6,262 nucleotides of DNA from Gammaproteobacteria bacterium (GCA_030829925.1 JAURNZ010000039.1:1-6262), one strand, 5' to 3'; numbered from the stretch's first letter, positions 1-5,878 are shown. Numbers and translations are program-made. The notes: generated from the letters alone by a model not told the origin.

Positions 1-329
1 TTGGTAGCAAAGACAATTTCAAAAAGATTGAATCTATTGCTGACCTTATGGGGGCTGCAATTGGTGCATCCAGAGCAGCAGTGGATGCAGGTTATGTACC
101 CAATGACTATCAAGTGGGTCAGACAGGTAAAATTGTTGCACCCGATGTTTATCTTTGTTTCGGCATTTCAGGTGCCATCCAGCATTTAGCTGGCATGAAA
201 GATAGCCAAACCATCATTGCCATTGATAAAGACCCTGATGCACCAATCTTCAAAGTCGCAGATTATGGCTATGTGGGTGATCTATTTGAAGTCATCGATC
301 TTTTACAAAACAGTATGGCAACTTCATAA
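1..329 (+). CDS. etfA: Electron transfer flavoprotein alpha subunit, C-terminal part (5' truncated by window edge)
   Basis: The reading frame is open from base 3 and encodes the last 108 residues of an ETF alpha subunit of about 310 residues; the start lies outside the window. ETF is a soluble FAD-containing alpha/beta heterodimer that takes electrons from acyl-CoA and other dehydrogenases and passes them to ETF-quinone oxidoreductase. The FAD-binding C-terminal domain is recognisable from GSKDNF, then GASRAAVDAGY, QVGQTGKIVAPDVY, GISGAIQHLAGM, DPDAPIF, ADYGYVGDLF, in the family order and ending at the usual place. One oddity is IDKDPDAP where the family normally has INKDP: the Asn corresponds to human Asn300, which contacts FAD, and here it is Asp. 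etfB would be expected just upstream, as in most bacteria, but is not visible. The TerC gene follows after 20 nt. Confidence 0.96.
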   Translation, partial: GSKDNFKKIESIADLMGAAIGASRAAVDAGYVPNDYQVGQTGKIVAPDVYLCFGISGAIQHLAGMKDSQTIIAIDKDPDAPIFKVADYGYVGDLFEVIDLLQNSMATS

Positions 330-349
330 GTATTTGGACGCATTAAACC

Positions 350-1057
350 ATGTTTGGATACGATGCTATGGTCGCAATTGCCTCACTGACATTGCTTGAG
401 GTGATATTAGGCATTGATAATATTTTATTTATCAATCTTATGGTTGCTAAAGTATCCTCTAAGCAAAGAGAATTTGTCCGTAGACTTGGCATCTGTTTAG
501 CGCTATTTACACGACTTGGTCTACTGTTTACCATTGGTTGGATCTTGACCCTTAATCAGACATTATTTGCTTATTATGGTATGGACTTTTCAATACGAAC
601 GAGTGTTTTCATCTTAGGTGGCTTTTTCTTATTATATAAAGCCATCAGAGAAATTCATGATCATGTAGAAGGATATACAGCAAAAACCAGCATTCAAGCA
701 AAACCCAAATTAGGTTTAATTTTAATACAAATCGTTTTAATTGATTTGGTATTTTCATTTGACTCAATATTTACAGCTATTGGCATGGTTGCACATTTAA
801 GCTGGATGGCTACTGCAATTATTTTAGCTGTATGTATCATGTTATTTATTGCTAAGCCCATCGCAGAGTTTATAGAAAAAAACCCCTCTGTCAAATTACT
901 GGCCCTAGCTTTTTTAGTAATGATTGGGATACTTTTAGTTGCAGATGGCTTTGGACACCACTTTGATAGAAACTACGTTTATTGTGCGATGTTTTTTGCA
1001 ATCACTATTGAATGTTTAAACATGCGACATCGCCGTCACATGCTAAACACCCAATAA
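350..1057 (+). CDS. TerC-family integral membrane protein (probable metal ion transporter)
   Basis: The 235-residue product is very hydrophobic, with about seven membrane segments (roughly residues 8-30, 46-66, 84-99, 122-146, 153-172, 182-200, 207-224). Two TerC hallmarks are present: LEVILGIDN in the first helix (Glu17, Asp23, Asn24) and DLVFSFDS in the fourth (Asp132, Asp138, Ser139). These acidic residues sit in the membrane and are thought to bind a cation. The length matches the short YgdQ/YoaE-type members. Family members studied in E. coli (Alx) and Bacillus (MeeF/MeeY) export manganese, so Mn2+ efflux is a reasonable but unproven role; the old tellurite-resistance name should not be taken as function. 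The start is the first ATG after an in-frame TAA at 344-346. No good Shine-Dalgarno is visible, so a start at the ATG at 368 or coupling to etfA is possible. No yybP-ykoY riboswitch fits in the 20-nt gap upstream. The tail is basic (RHRRH). Confidence 0.93.
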   Translation: MFGYDAMVAIASLTLLEVILGIDNILFINLMVAKVSSKQREFVRRLGICLALFTRLGLLFTIGWILTLNQTLFAYYGMDFSIRTSVFILGGFFLLYKAIREIHDHVEGYTAKTSIQAKPKLGLILIQIVLIDLVFSFDSIFTAIGMVAHLSWMATAIILAVCIMLFIAKPIAEFIEKNPSVKLLALAFLVMIGILLVADGFGHHFDRNYVYCAMFFAITIECLNMRHRRHMLNTQ

Positions 1058-1068
1058 ACAATCTTACA

Positions 1069-1662
1069 TTAAATATTTTTGATAACTTTAGCCTTATCTG
1101 GAATAGTAATTATTAATTTTTGTACGACTGTTTTAGTTGTATTTTTAAACCTATTTTCTTCTCCTATAGATCTATAAGTACCCTGAGCACCCTCGTAAGG
1201 GCCCGTCCCACTAATTACCTGCCCAATGGTTACCTTATGTGATACAGGTGAACCATCTTTCTTTTGCACAGCTGTGCCTGATGTTTTAATGACGATTTCA
1301 TCACCCTTATCAGTGATATAAATGTTATAGCCTAACCCACTACCATCTAACAGTTGAGTATCTTGCATAAAGTAAGATTTTTTTGCAACCAAAAGATCAC
1401 CATTACACAACGGAACATTTTTGATCTGTTGGTAGGTCTCTCCTAGCCTTAAATCATGATTAGATGACTGGTCTGGAATGGCAATGACTTTTTGCTGCAC
1501 ATACTTTTTATCGATATCATCTTTGATCTCAACAACACAAGCATCAGGACTTGCATCCGTAGCTTCTGCCACATTTGATTTATGTGCATCAGCCATAACA
1601 TTTGAATGTAAGCCAATGGCTAATAAGCCAGTAAATAGTTTAAAATATAATTGATTAGACAC
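1069..1662 (-). CDS. Secreted protein of unknown function, possible small beta-barrel
   Basis: The 197-residue product starts with a Sec signal peptide: a hydrophobic stretch at residues 8-20 and a likely signal peptidase I site after Ala24 (NVMA/DA). The mature protein (about 173 residues) has two cysteines, Cys42 and Cys86, that could form a disulfide in the periplasm or outside the cell. The C-terminal half alternates hydrophobic and polar residues with many glycines, suggesting beta strands. The stretch VISGTGPYEGAQGTYR (149-164) resembles the Gly-rich turn of allene-oxide-cyclase/dirigent-like barrels (GGTGxFxGAxG); this is motif resemblance only. The start is GTG, with an excellent AGGGAGGA ribosome site ahead of it. 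The gene follows the 245-aa gene on the same strand after 65 nt, but a probable promoter lies in that gap, so it may be expressed alone. It converges with the TerC gene, with 11 nt between the stop codons and no clear hairpin. Confidence 0.87.
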   Translation of the reverse strand: MSNQLYFKLFTGLLAIGLHSNVMADAHKSNVAEATDASPDACVVEIKDDIDKKYVQQKVIAIPDQSSNHDLRLGETYQQIKNVPLCNGDLLVAKKSYFMQDTQLLDGSGLGYNIYITDKGDEIVIKTSGTAVQKKDGSPVSHKVTIGQVISGTGPYEGAQGTYRSIGEENRFKNTTKTVVQKLIITIPDKAKVIKNI

Positions 1663-1666
1663 GTGA

Positions 1667-1674
1667 TCCTCCCT
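1667..1674 (-). promoter_or_regulatory. Strong Shine-Dalgarno fixing a GTG start
   Basis: On the minus strand AGGGAGGA ends four bases before the GTG at 1662-1660, and its GGAGG core is six bases away. It is the best ribosome-binding site in the window and supports GTG rather than a downstream start, which would also cut into the signal peptide. Confidence 0.85.
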
Positions 1675-1691
1675 ATTTCACACTTAATATC

Positions 1692-1721
1692 ATCATACGC
1701 CTATATGATTTATAAATTCAA
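1692..1721 (-). promoter_or_regulatory. Probable sigma-70 promoter for the secreted protein gene at 1069-1662
   Basis: Read on the minus strand, TTGAAT (1721-1716) and TATGAT (1697-1692) are separated by 18 bases. They match the -35 and -10 consensus at 4/6 and 5/6. The predicted start of transcription leaves a leader of about 25 nt that carries the strong Shine-Dalgarno. In AT-rich DNA such matches also occur by chance. Confidence 0.5.
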
Positions 1722-1727
1722 TTATTA

Positions 1728-2465
1728 TTATGCTTGAGACTTATGTCTTTTGGGTGGCTCTTCTTCTGAATCCCATTCACTCCCCGAAGAAGGGAATTCA
1801 AATGGCCGCTTATTTGCATTTTCTTTTGCACGTTCTGCAAAGATGCTTGGCTTGGGGGGTTCTAACGGCTCCAATACATTTAAATCACGTGTCATAATTT
1901 CATACACATCAAGTAAAAATTCAAAGTATGGCAGACGATTGTTAAGATTTGCTAAGGTTTGCAACTTTTTCAAGTGCGCCAAATCTAGCAAACAAACCTG
2001 TATCTGTAATTCTTTGCATAAGACTTCAAATGCCTTGGGGCCAAATTTTTTATCGTTTAATTGCAATGCATGAAAAAACACTTGATAAACCATTTCAGTT
2101 GAGAGCCAAGCATGCTCATTATCATTTTTTTTGGATAAATGATTCAATAGATATGTAAATTCAAGTATACGACCACTTTTTTTAGCCAATTGTTTCAAAT
2201 CAAACATATAAGCCTCATCAAGCACATTGCAATCTAAAGCCTCATATACCAGTCGACAAAAATACCCATAAGGATAATGTTGTGGCTCAACATTAGCTTC
2301 GTTTGAGATAGATAGTGCAAATTCAAGCCATAGTTTAGAATGACTAACCAACTTAGCCTGATAGTCATTTATATTTTTAGTTAAATGATCGATGACAACA
2401 ACATCATCATTGATATTAAATGTTTTTTTTAGAGTTTCTAATGGTGGCTTAATTAATTTTGGCAT
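1728..2465 (-). CDS. Helical protein of unknown function with E-rich, NLS-like C-terminal tail (effector candidate)
   Basis: I do not recognise a family for this 245-residue protein. Residues 20-195 are rich in Leu and look alpha-helical, with units of the form LxxLxxxAxxxxxLxxFxxLL at about 88-110 and 162-187, reminiscent of TPR/PPR-like helical hairpins. Residues 94-191 align by eye with residues 110-203 of the protein encoded just upstream (2507-3277), sharing AKKS..L.F, WL...M, a central F..L, and LL..Y, so the two are probably old tandem paralogs. From about residue 196 the chain is Pro/Glu-rich and probably disordered: three Ser residues (227, 229, 233) fit the CK2 pattern SxxE/D, followed by EEE (234-236) and the basic patch PPKRHK (237-242). 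No signal peptide is present. The ATG follows an in-frame TAA directly; an AGGAG lies 16 bases upstream, rather far. It is probably co-transcribed with the upstream gene (41-nt gap). Confidence 0.85.
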   Translation of the reverse strand: MPKLIKPPLETLKKTFNINDDVVVIDHLTKNINDYQAKLVSHSKLWLEFALSISNEANVEPQHYPYGYFCRLVYEALDCNVLDEAYMFDLKQLAKKSGRILEFTYLLNHLSKKNDNEHAWLSTEMVYQVFFHALQLNDKKFGPKAFEVLCKELQIQVCLLDLAHLKKLQTLANLNNRLPYFEFLLDVYEIMTRDLNVLEPLEPPKPSIFAERAKENANKRPFEFPSSGSEWDSEEEPPKRHKSQA

Positions 2466-2498
2466 TTAATAAATGACTAAGCTCCTATGCTAAAAAAC

Positions 2499-2504
2499 AT
2501 TATA
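2499..2504 (-). promoter_or_regulatory. TATAAT box between the two paralogous minus-strand genes (weak)
   Basis: A perfect -10 hexamer lies in the 41-nt gap upstream of the 245-aa gene, but no convincing -35 is found 16-19 bases before it. It may allow some separate expression of the second gene or be a chance match. Confidence 0.2.
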
Positions 2505-2506
2505 CT

Positions 2507-3277
2507 TTAAAAATCCTCAAAACCACCACTTAGTACAACATCCAAAGATGTATGAGTGTTTTGTAAATTTTCTTTTAATTGATCGATGGATGCCTGATGC
2601 TCTTTCATTTTTTTTGTTGGGTTAAAAAACATGCCTTCGGGCATTTGTATCTCAACGACTTTGCTATTGATCTTATTGTAAAAATTTAAAAGAATGTCTA
2701 GATGGTTGAGCTGTCCAAAATAAATTGCATAATTAAAAATATCATCTAATACCTTACCATCTACTGACATGAAATGAACAAATAGTTTGTTTAGTAGCCC
2801 CTCAAAGTCCTTAAAACTCAGTCGAGGTGACTCAATGCTTTCTTTAACCAGCTTCTCGAACATAGGTCGGGTTAACCAATCTACTTTTGTTTGTCTTTGG
2901 TGAGTAATTACCAAATCTATAAAATTTAAAAACTGATTACTTTTCTTCGCAGCAGAATAAAAAGCGTTTAAATGCTCTAAACTTAATCGGGTGACATCAA
3001 CTTTGTCCAACAATATTGCAAAGCTTTCCCTTGAAAATGTCTCTTCGATGATCGAGAAGTCAGAATCATCCATCATGAATTCGTCTAACGGAGCATTGGC
3101 ACCCCTTTCATCACAGGTATCCTTTCCTAAAAAAGCAATGCCTAATAACATGCTTGAATGTTTCTTAATTCTTGCATGTTCTACTTTATTTAATTCGCGA
3201 GCTAACAATAGCTCTAAAATGACTGGGGATTGAGATTTAATCACATCCTCCACTTTTGGAAAATCTTTTTTGCCCAT
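2507..3277 (-). CDS. Helical protein of unknown function, paralog of the downstream 245-aa protein
   Basis: The 256-residue product has no signal peptide, no long hydrophobic helix and no motif I can assign. It is Leu/Phe/Lys-rich and predicted mostly helical. An acidic stretch with two Met (DEFMMDDSD, 65-73) separates an N-terminal segment from the helical core. The core (about 98-203) has repeated LxxL...A.....L..F..L units and aligns by eye with residues 94-191 of the next gene product; a weaker match (HSxxxLxxA near residues 40-48) suggests the similarity spans most of the length. The C-terminal 35 residues form a Lys/Glu/Gln-rich, possibly coiled segment (222-241) and end in FEDF. The ATG is preceded by AGAGAG seven bases upstream, an acceptable weak ribosome site. 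This is the first gene of the minus-strand group and has its own promoter candidate. It may be a bacterial effector given its neighbours, but nothing in the protein itself proves that. Confidence 0.85.
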   Translation of the reverse strand: MGKKDFPKVEDVIKSQSPVILELLLARELNKVEHARIKKHSSMLLGIAFLGKDTCDERGANAPLDEFMMDDSDFSIIEETFSRESFAILLDKVDVTRLSLEHLNAFYSAAKKSNQFLNFIDLVITHQRQTKVDWLTRPMFEKLVKESIESPRLSFKDFEGLLNKLFVHFMSVDGKVLDDIFNYAIYFGQLNHLDILLNFYNKINSKVVEIQMPEGMFFNPTKKMKEHQASIDQLKENLQNTHTSLDVVLSGGFEDF

Positions 3278-3304
3278 GGTAAATCTCTCTTATTATTTTG
3301 ACTC

Positions 3305-3333
3305 ATACTACCATTAATATATTGTTTTTTCAA
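3305..3333 (-). promoter_or_regulatory. Probable sigma-70 promoter for the minus-strand paralog pair
   Basis: On the minus strand TTGAAA (3333-3328) and TAGTAT (3310-3305) are 17 bases apart, matching consensus at 5/6 and 4/6, 27 bases before the ATG at 3277. An alternative pair, TTGTTT with TATATT, overlaps it slightly upstream. An inverted repeat ATTGTT-N5-AACAAT (3321-3337) covers the -35 and could be an operator. Confidence 0.45.
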
Positions 3334-3396
3334 CAATTTAAACAAAAAACCCAACATCTATAAACAAACATACAATCAAATAAAAAATAATCAACC

Positions 3397-3508
3397 TGAT
3401 ATCAAGGTAAAGATTTTATGTATCAATCAAGAAAAAATAACAAACACCTCAACAATAAACAACCAAATAATTGATTTTTATTATATAAATTGATATCATA
3501 AGATTTTA
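3397..3508. repeat. Imperfect direct repeat in the divergent intergenic region
   Basis: The palindrome TGATATCA occurs at 3397-3404 and again at 3491-3498. Each copy is followed by AAGATTTTA, five bases later in the first and one base later in the second. The second copy overlaps the predicted -10 of the gene at 3524. This may be a pair of binding sites for a regulator or a trace of local duplication. Confidence 0.45.
3471..3499 (+). promoter_or_regulatory. Probable sigma-70 promoter of the plus-strand two-gene operon
   Basis: TTGATT (3471-3476) and TATCAT (3494-3499) are 17 bases apart and match the -35 and -10 consensus at 4/6 and 5/6. Transcription would start around 3506, giving a short leader of under 20 nt before the ATG at 3524. 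No strong Shine-Dalgarno is visible there, only AAAG followed by an AT-rich run. Confidence 0.5.
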
Positions 3509-3523
3509 AAGAATAATAATAAT

Positions 3524-4303
3524 ATGAATATTCACTTTTCACCCATTGGACATAGCATGGCATATGCGCAGTTAAACAGTCTTGAACATTGGTTATTTTC
3601 ATCCGATGATGTCAACATGCCCCTCAATATGAATACCGTCAAAGAATTTTTCGCTGAACGCCCATTGACCATTGAAGCCAATGGCCATGTAGAAACATTT
3701 CCAACATTCATTCATTATTGTTTGTCTAAACCAGTGCTTGCCCAGAAAGAGTCCTCTTTTACAATTAAATTAGCCCAAATATTTTCGCATGTTGAGTCTT
3801 CATTGATTGTCGATATGTTACTTACTCAAAATAACCGTGGTCAAAATTGTTATGATGAGGCATTAAATCAACATTTCAAAGCATTGGCATGTTTTTTTGA
3901 AAAAACCATAGAAGCATACAACCTTAAAACTCATAATAAAAGTGCACCAGAAATACTCAAGGCCTTGACTGACGATACAATTAGTATTGAAGCATTTAGT
4001 GCAAAAGTATCACAAATAGACCCAAGTGTTTTTGAGGCTATCGTTAAAACAAATACTGGCGAGCGTATCAATTGTGCACAAGCCATTTTGTATTTAAAAC
4101 AAAACTATCCTAATAAAGCTAAATATCAGATAGTTGAGTCACTGCTTGGGAAAGATAAGCTTATCAAGCTGCTCCAAACAAATCCAAAACCACTAGCATC
4201 ACTTTTGAAAACTAAAGAAAAATTTGAAAATCGACAATTTGGTAATTTATTTTCAAAAACTTGTCCAACTTCGCCTATAAAATTAAAAACACACCGACCA
4301 TGA
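3524..4303 (+). CDS. Protein of unknown function, first of a translationally coupled paralogous pair
   Basis: This 259-residue protein is not one I recognise. It has no signal peptide or membrane segment and appears mainly helical. By eye, residues 21-132 and 142-226 align in order with residues 14-115 and 181-262 of the next gene product. The clearest part is the second module: here ISIEAF..KVSQIDPSVF then ILYLKQ..NKAK..IVESLLG and LIKLL; there VSSETY...IQTIPQDVF then ILANL....A..FNAICNHLG and VLEVL. The first module (43-120) contains NNRGQNCYDEALNQHFKAL, vaguely like a degenerate ankyrin unit, so a helical-repeat protein is possible. The tail (244-259) is basic and Pro/Thr-rich. The stop codon overlaps the next ATG. 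Divergent from the other paralog pair, it likely belongs to the same accessory block. An effector role is only a guess from context. Confidence 0.86.
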   Translation: MNIHFSPIGHSMAYAQLNSLEHWLFSSDDVNMPLNMNTVKEFFAERPLTIEANGHVETFPTFIHYCLSKPVLAQKESSFTIKLAQIFSHVESSLIVDMLLTQNNRGQNCYDEALNQHFKALACFFEKTIEAYNLKTHNKSAPEILKALTDDTISIEAFSAKVSQIDPSVFEAIVKTNTGERINCAQAILYLKQNYPNKAKYQIVESLLGKDKLIKLLQTNPKPLASLLKTKEKFENRQFGNLFSKTCPTSPIKLKTHRP

Positions 4304-5187
4304 AAAATAATAATATCCCAACCTATCAAGCCTGTGACAATATCGTAAGCTGGATTCAATCAAAACAAGCACTCAACTTAAGTTCTAAAACCATTAGTCG
4401 CCTTTTTACACAAAAGAATAGTGCTCACCCACACCCATTTAAATTCATTCTAAAAAAACTCTACCGAAATAGTCTTTTTGAACGGCATGATGCATTATAT
4501 GCCTCAAAACTAATCTCTTTATTTGAGCTAATAAATGAAAAAAAACTATTAAAAATAGATAACCAACTGGTTCTAGACACAATTGCACTTTCAGAAAAAA
4601 GTAATTTTTCTATATGTGCGCATACCATTGACAATATTTTTGCTTCCATACATGCATCCGATGGTGAAACAACGAATGATGCTTTAGACTCATTCGACGC
4701 TAACACAACCGCTGCAACCATTGATTCATCGGATAACGAGATCATGTCTAGCACGACTGATCAAACATCTGAAACAATTACCCCAGCTGTGACTGAGGTG
4801 GTTACACATCATCCTCAGGATGAATCAAGTACACAAGGGGTCCCTATTGATGAATTTATTAATTTCTTTAAAACCAGAAGTGTTTCTTCAGAAACCTATG
4901 CAACAAGTATTCAAACCATCCCACAGGACGTGTTTTATCAGTCTGTAGAGATTACAACAAAACCGGTACAAAGCTGGCCATTGCTACATATTTTAGCAAA
5001 TTTAACGACCAGTGAAGCTAGGGCACAAAAGTTTAATGCTATTTGTAACCACCTAGGATCACATAATGTCTTAGAGGTTTTAAAGCAACACAACCTATAC
5101 CGAAATGACACTGGCTACAATCTAATCCGTGACGATCTAAAAGAAATGATCATGCCTGAAATTTCAGGGCTATCTTTAACGAGATAA
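4300..5187 (+). CDS. Protein of unknown function, paralog of the upstream protein with an inserted Ser/Thr/Asp-rich linker
   Basis: I chose the ATG at 4300, which overlaps the upstream TGA as ATGA and gives 295 residues. A TTG at 4261 in the same frame would add 13 residues but has no ribosome site. No Shine-Dalgarno precedes the ATG either, so translation is probably coupled to the upstream gene. The protein has two helical modules: residues 14-115 (SWIQS, TISRLF, PFKFILKKLY, KLISLFELI) and 181-285 (SSETY, IPQDVF, LLHILANL, AICNHLG, YRNDTGYNLI). Both match the upstream protein in the same order. Between them, residues 118-180 are rich in Ser, Thr and Asp, low in hydrophobics and probably disordered; the upstream paralog has only about ten residues here. 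No signal peptide, membrane segment or catalytic motif is seen, and I do not recognise a family. The two products might form a complex or act on related targets, but this is inference. Confidence 0.86.
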   Translation: MKNNNIPTYQACDNIVSWIQSKQALNLSSKTISRLFTQKNSAHPHPFKFILKKLYRNSLFERHDALYASKLISLFELINEKKLLKIDNQLVLDTIALSEKSNFSICAHTIDNIFASIHASDGETTNDALDSFDANTTAATIDSSDNEIMSSTTDQTSETITPAVTEVVTHHPQDESSTQGVPIDEFINFFKTRSVSSETYATSIQTIPQDVFYQSVEITTKPVQSWPLLHILANLTTSEARAQKFNAICNHLGSHNVLEVLKQHNLYRNDTGYNLIRDDLKEMIMPEISGLSLTR

Positions 5188-5211
5188 ATCAAAACCCACT
5201 TGAAAAAACCA

Positions 5212-5226
5212 TGGTGCCTTAGACAT
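5212..5226 (+). repeat. 15-bp direct repeat, left copy
   Basis: TGGTGCCTTAGACAT is identical to 6239-6253. Here it is non-coding and forms the left side of the terminator; the right copy encodes the last residues (WCLRH) of the second Cys-rich gene. The two copies bracket the Cys-rich cluster 1027 bases apart. Confidence 0.8.
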
Positions 5227-5240
5227 GACTATAGGGCACC
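5213..5240 (+). terminator. Probable rho-independent terminator after the two-gene operon
   Basis: GGTGCC (5213-5218) pairs with GGCACC (5235-5240). Inside, TAG pairs with CTA around a six-base loop, leaving an asymmetric internal bulge. A T-rich run (TAACTTTTATATTTTATT) follows, and the hairpin starts 26 nt after the stop codon at 5187. Its left arm lies in a 15-base stretch repeated exactly at 6239-6253. Confidence 0.6.
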
Positions 5241-5285
5241 TAACTTTTATATTTTATTGAAATTACAATACTTTTTTCATTAACC

Positions 5286-5315
5286 TTAAGTATTTTCATG
5301 CATATGTACTATAAT
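5286..5315 (+). promoter_or_regulatory. Promoter candidate for the intact Cys-rich gene
   Basis: A perfect TATAAT at 5310-5315 is preceded 18 bases earlier by TTAAGT (5286-5291), a weak -35. The -10 is conserved in the duplicated copy (5945-5950), but the -35 lies outside the duplicated block and no good replacement is found there. Confidence 0.45.
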
Positions 5316-5490
5316 TGTATCATAACAACAATAGAAAACATCGCATGAAAAAAATAATTTTAACTACGCTCTTAGCATGTACAACAACTGTCATGGCTCA
5401 CCATGAAACGATTTCAAGCGAATTTACCAAAAAATTTGTTGAAACAAAACCAACTGTAAATTTAAATCATTATTCTGATTCGATGGTAGC
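5302..5490 (+). repeat. Duplicated promoter-leader block, copy 1
   Basis: This block aligns with 5937-6126. The 43 bases before the ATG match at about 35 positions. The coding part (5345-5490) differs at only about four bases plus a one-base insertion in the other copy. Similarity stops abruptly at both ends: on the left about eight bases before the -10, on the right just after the codons for DSMVA. Confidence 0.92.
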
Positions 5491-5623
5491 ACGCAGGTGT
5501 AATAACCGTATAACTTGGGTTGATTGTCAGGATACATCTAGAAGATGTACGATTAGCTTTTGCAGTAATCCTAATCAGGGTTGCCCGCATGGCGACTGGA
5601 GAACCAACGTAAGTTTTTGCTGA
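5345..5623 (+). CDS. Small secreted cysteine-rich protein (intact copy)
   Basis: The product is 92 residues with a clear signal peptide, MKKIILTTLLACTTTVMA, and a likely signal peptidase I cut after Ala18. The in-frame ATG at 5315 is rejected because it overlaps the -10 box and would bury the signal peptide. LLAC at 9-12 loosely fits a lipobox, but the preceding segment is short for a lipoprotein. The mature protein (74 residues) has a polar, Cys-free front part (19-49) and a compact back part with six cysteines (52, 61, 68, 73, 80, 92), an even number suited to three disulfides in the periplasm or outside. WVDCQDTSRRC (59-69) is shared in form with the second copy (WVDCxDxSRxC). There is no strong Shine-Dalgarno. 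The architecture recalls secreted toxins, antimicrobial peptides or protease inhibitors, but no known family is recognised. Confidence 0.82.
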   Translation: MKKIILTTLLACTTTVMAHHETISSEFTKKFVETKPTVNLNHYSDSMVARRCNNRITWVDCQDTSRRCTISFCSNPNQGCPHGDWRTNVSFC

Positions 5624-5707
5624 TAAAATCGAATTTTTCAAAGGTCTTCTATATTATTATTCATAAAAGAATATTTTTTGACCAGCAAATATCTAATTAA
5701 TTTTTAG

Positions 5708-5797
5708 ACGCTCAGAAGATGTTACCAACGTTTATGGTGTAATGATACATGTGGTGATGGTGTATGGAGAAGAAACGTACTTGATTGTCCATTTTAA
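5708..5797 (+). pseudogene. Orphan C-terminal fragment of a third Cys-rich paralog
   Basis: The frame starts directly after a TAG, has no start codon, and runs 29 codons to a TAA. The peptide begins TLRRCYQRLWCNDTC and ends GDGVWRRNVLDCPF. It resembles the end of the intact copy, which has RRCNNRITW and GDWRTNV followed by a terminal Cys. It has four Cys in 29 residues, a density unlikely in random AT-rich DNA. No signal peptide or promoter-leader block precedes it, so it looks like the remains of a third variable domain, or a silent cassette. Confidence 0.6.
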
Positions 5798-5849
5798 GCT
5801 CATCAATCATGTGATTAGATCAATTAATACATAAACACATTGCTAGTCT

Positions 5850-5878
5850 TTTGGAAAGGGGTTAATAACTTTTCCAAA
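5850..5878. repeat. Inverted repeat able to form a hairpin
   Basis: TTTGGAAA (5850-5857) and TTTCCAAA (5871-5878) can pair, with up to two more pairs (one G-U) inside. No T-run follows on either strand, so a terminator role is doubtful. It lies between the fragment at 5708-5797 and the second copy. Confidence 0.35.

Noticed and set aside
330..349. yybP-ykoY manganese riboswitch upstream of the TerC gene
   Set aside because: Only 20 nt separate the TerC gene from etfA, far too short for this riboswitch, and nothing resembling it is seen in the end of etfA.
1750..2073. 107-codon open frame on the plus strand
   Set aside because: It is antisense to the 245-aa gene, with no ribosome site or recognisable protein features.
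3417..3473. 18-codon ATG frame in the divergent intergenic region
   Set aside because: The peptide is Asn/Lys-rich as expected from AT-rich DNA, with no Shine-Dalgarno or supporting context.
4261..4299. Upstream TTG start for the second plus-strand paralog
   Set aside because: It has no ribosome site and adds 13 residues that merely overlap the previous gene; the ATG at 4300 forms a standard ATGA overlap.
4461..4754. 97-codon open frame on the minus strand
   Set aside because: It lies wholly inside the 4300-5187 gene, whose product aligns with its neighbour; its composition reflects the antisense of a Ser/Thr-rich linker.
5315..5344. Upstream ATG for the intact Cys-rich gene
   Set aside because: It overlaps the conserved -10 box and would place ten polar and basic residues before the signal peptide; the equivalent extension is not preserved in copy 2.
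5378..5380. Lipoprotein attachment at Cys12 of the Cys-rich proteins
   Set aside because: LLAC loosely fits a lipobox but leaves an 11-residue signal, shorter than usual, while VMA at 16-18 is a good signal peptidase I site.
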